Shown here piece by piece: positions 5,927 through 5,932 of a DNA stretch of 5,932 nt; the first letter of the stretch is position 1; every line of letters starts with the position of its first letter. The stretch is from Thermocrinis sp. (GTDB lineage Bacteria > Aquificota > Aquificia > Aquificales > Aquificaceae): contig JAEMPM010000035.1 of NCBI GenBank assembly GCA_022759285.1, positions 1 through 5,932 on the forward strand. Direction: 5' to 3'. The notes below the pieces were generated by a model. That model saw nothing but the letters and a program-made list of their open reading frames with translations, did no database searches and was not told the DNA's origin. The translations under genes and the position numbers were made by a program.

Positions 5927-5932
5927 ATGAAT
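5927..5932 (+). CDS. Start of a putative divergent gene, cut by the window edge
   Basis: Only ATG AAT (Met-Asn) is inside the window. The call rests on the well-placed GGAAGGAG 5 nt upstream and on the lack of a Shine-Dalgarno for gatB in the same gap, which would fit a divergent intergenic region. The alternative is that a minus-strand gene ends here, since TAG and TAA triplets occur on that strand. Function unknown. Confidence 0.4.

Overview
The window looks like a piece of a thermophilic bacterial chromosome, most likely from the Aquificaceae (Aquifex / Hydrogenobacter / Thermocrinis group). The grounds are the Lys/Glu-rich proteins, very tight gene packing, GatB and ATP-synthase sequences that resemble those of Aquifex as I remember them, and a b'-b-delta ATP-synthase block not followed by the alpha gene. 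This assignment is inference from recall; no search was run.

Every complete gene lies on the minus strand and reads from right to left. The order is gatB (tRNA amidotransferase subunit B), rpiB (ribose-5-phosphate isomerase B), two F0 b-type subunits (b' then b), atpH (delta), ndk (nucleoside diphosphate kinase), a small unrecognised gene with a broken reading frame, yicC (YicC/YloC family endoribonuclease), tRNA-Gly(GCC), tRNA-Cys(GCA) and a TauE/SafE-type (TSUP) membrane transporter. Junctions are ATGA, TAATG or GTGA overlaps or gaps of at most about 22 nt. No terminator is visible, so the run behaves like one operon. There is an internal promoter candidate (TGTTATAAT) just after the yicC stop that should drive the tRNA pair and probably the transporter. 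At the extreme right edge a good Shine-Dalgarno and an ATG suggest a divergent plus-strand gene that is cut off by the window.

The gene functions are mostly housekeeping: charging of Gln/Asn tRNAs, the pentose phosphate pathway, the stator and connecting stalk of the F1F0 ATP synthase, NTP balancing, RNA processing and tRNA supply. The point that most merits a second look is the gene between ndk and yicC. A GTG start coupled to the ndk stop opens a coiled, charged N-terminus. About 20 codons later the coding signal moves to the -1 frame, where a CxCxC cluster and a well-formed acidic C-terminus follow. The gap-free reconstruction is about 103 residues. This is a sequencing error, a true frameshift mutation, or recoding at an A5 run. 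No mobile element, CRISPR array or defence system is visible, and there is no gene-free stretch longer than about 40 nt.
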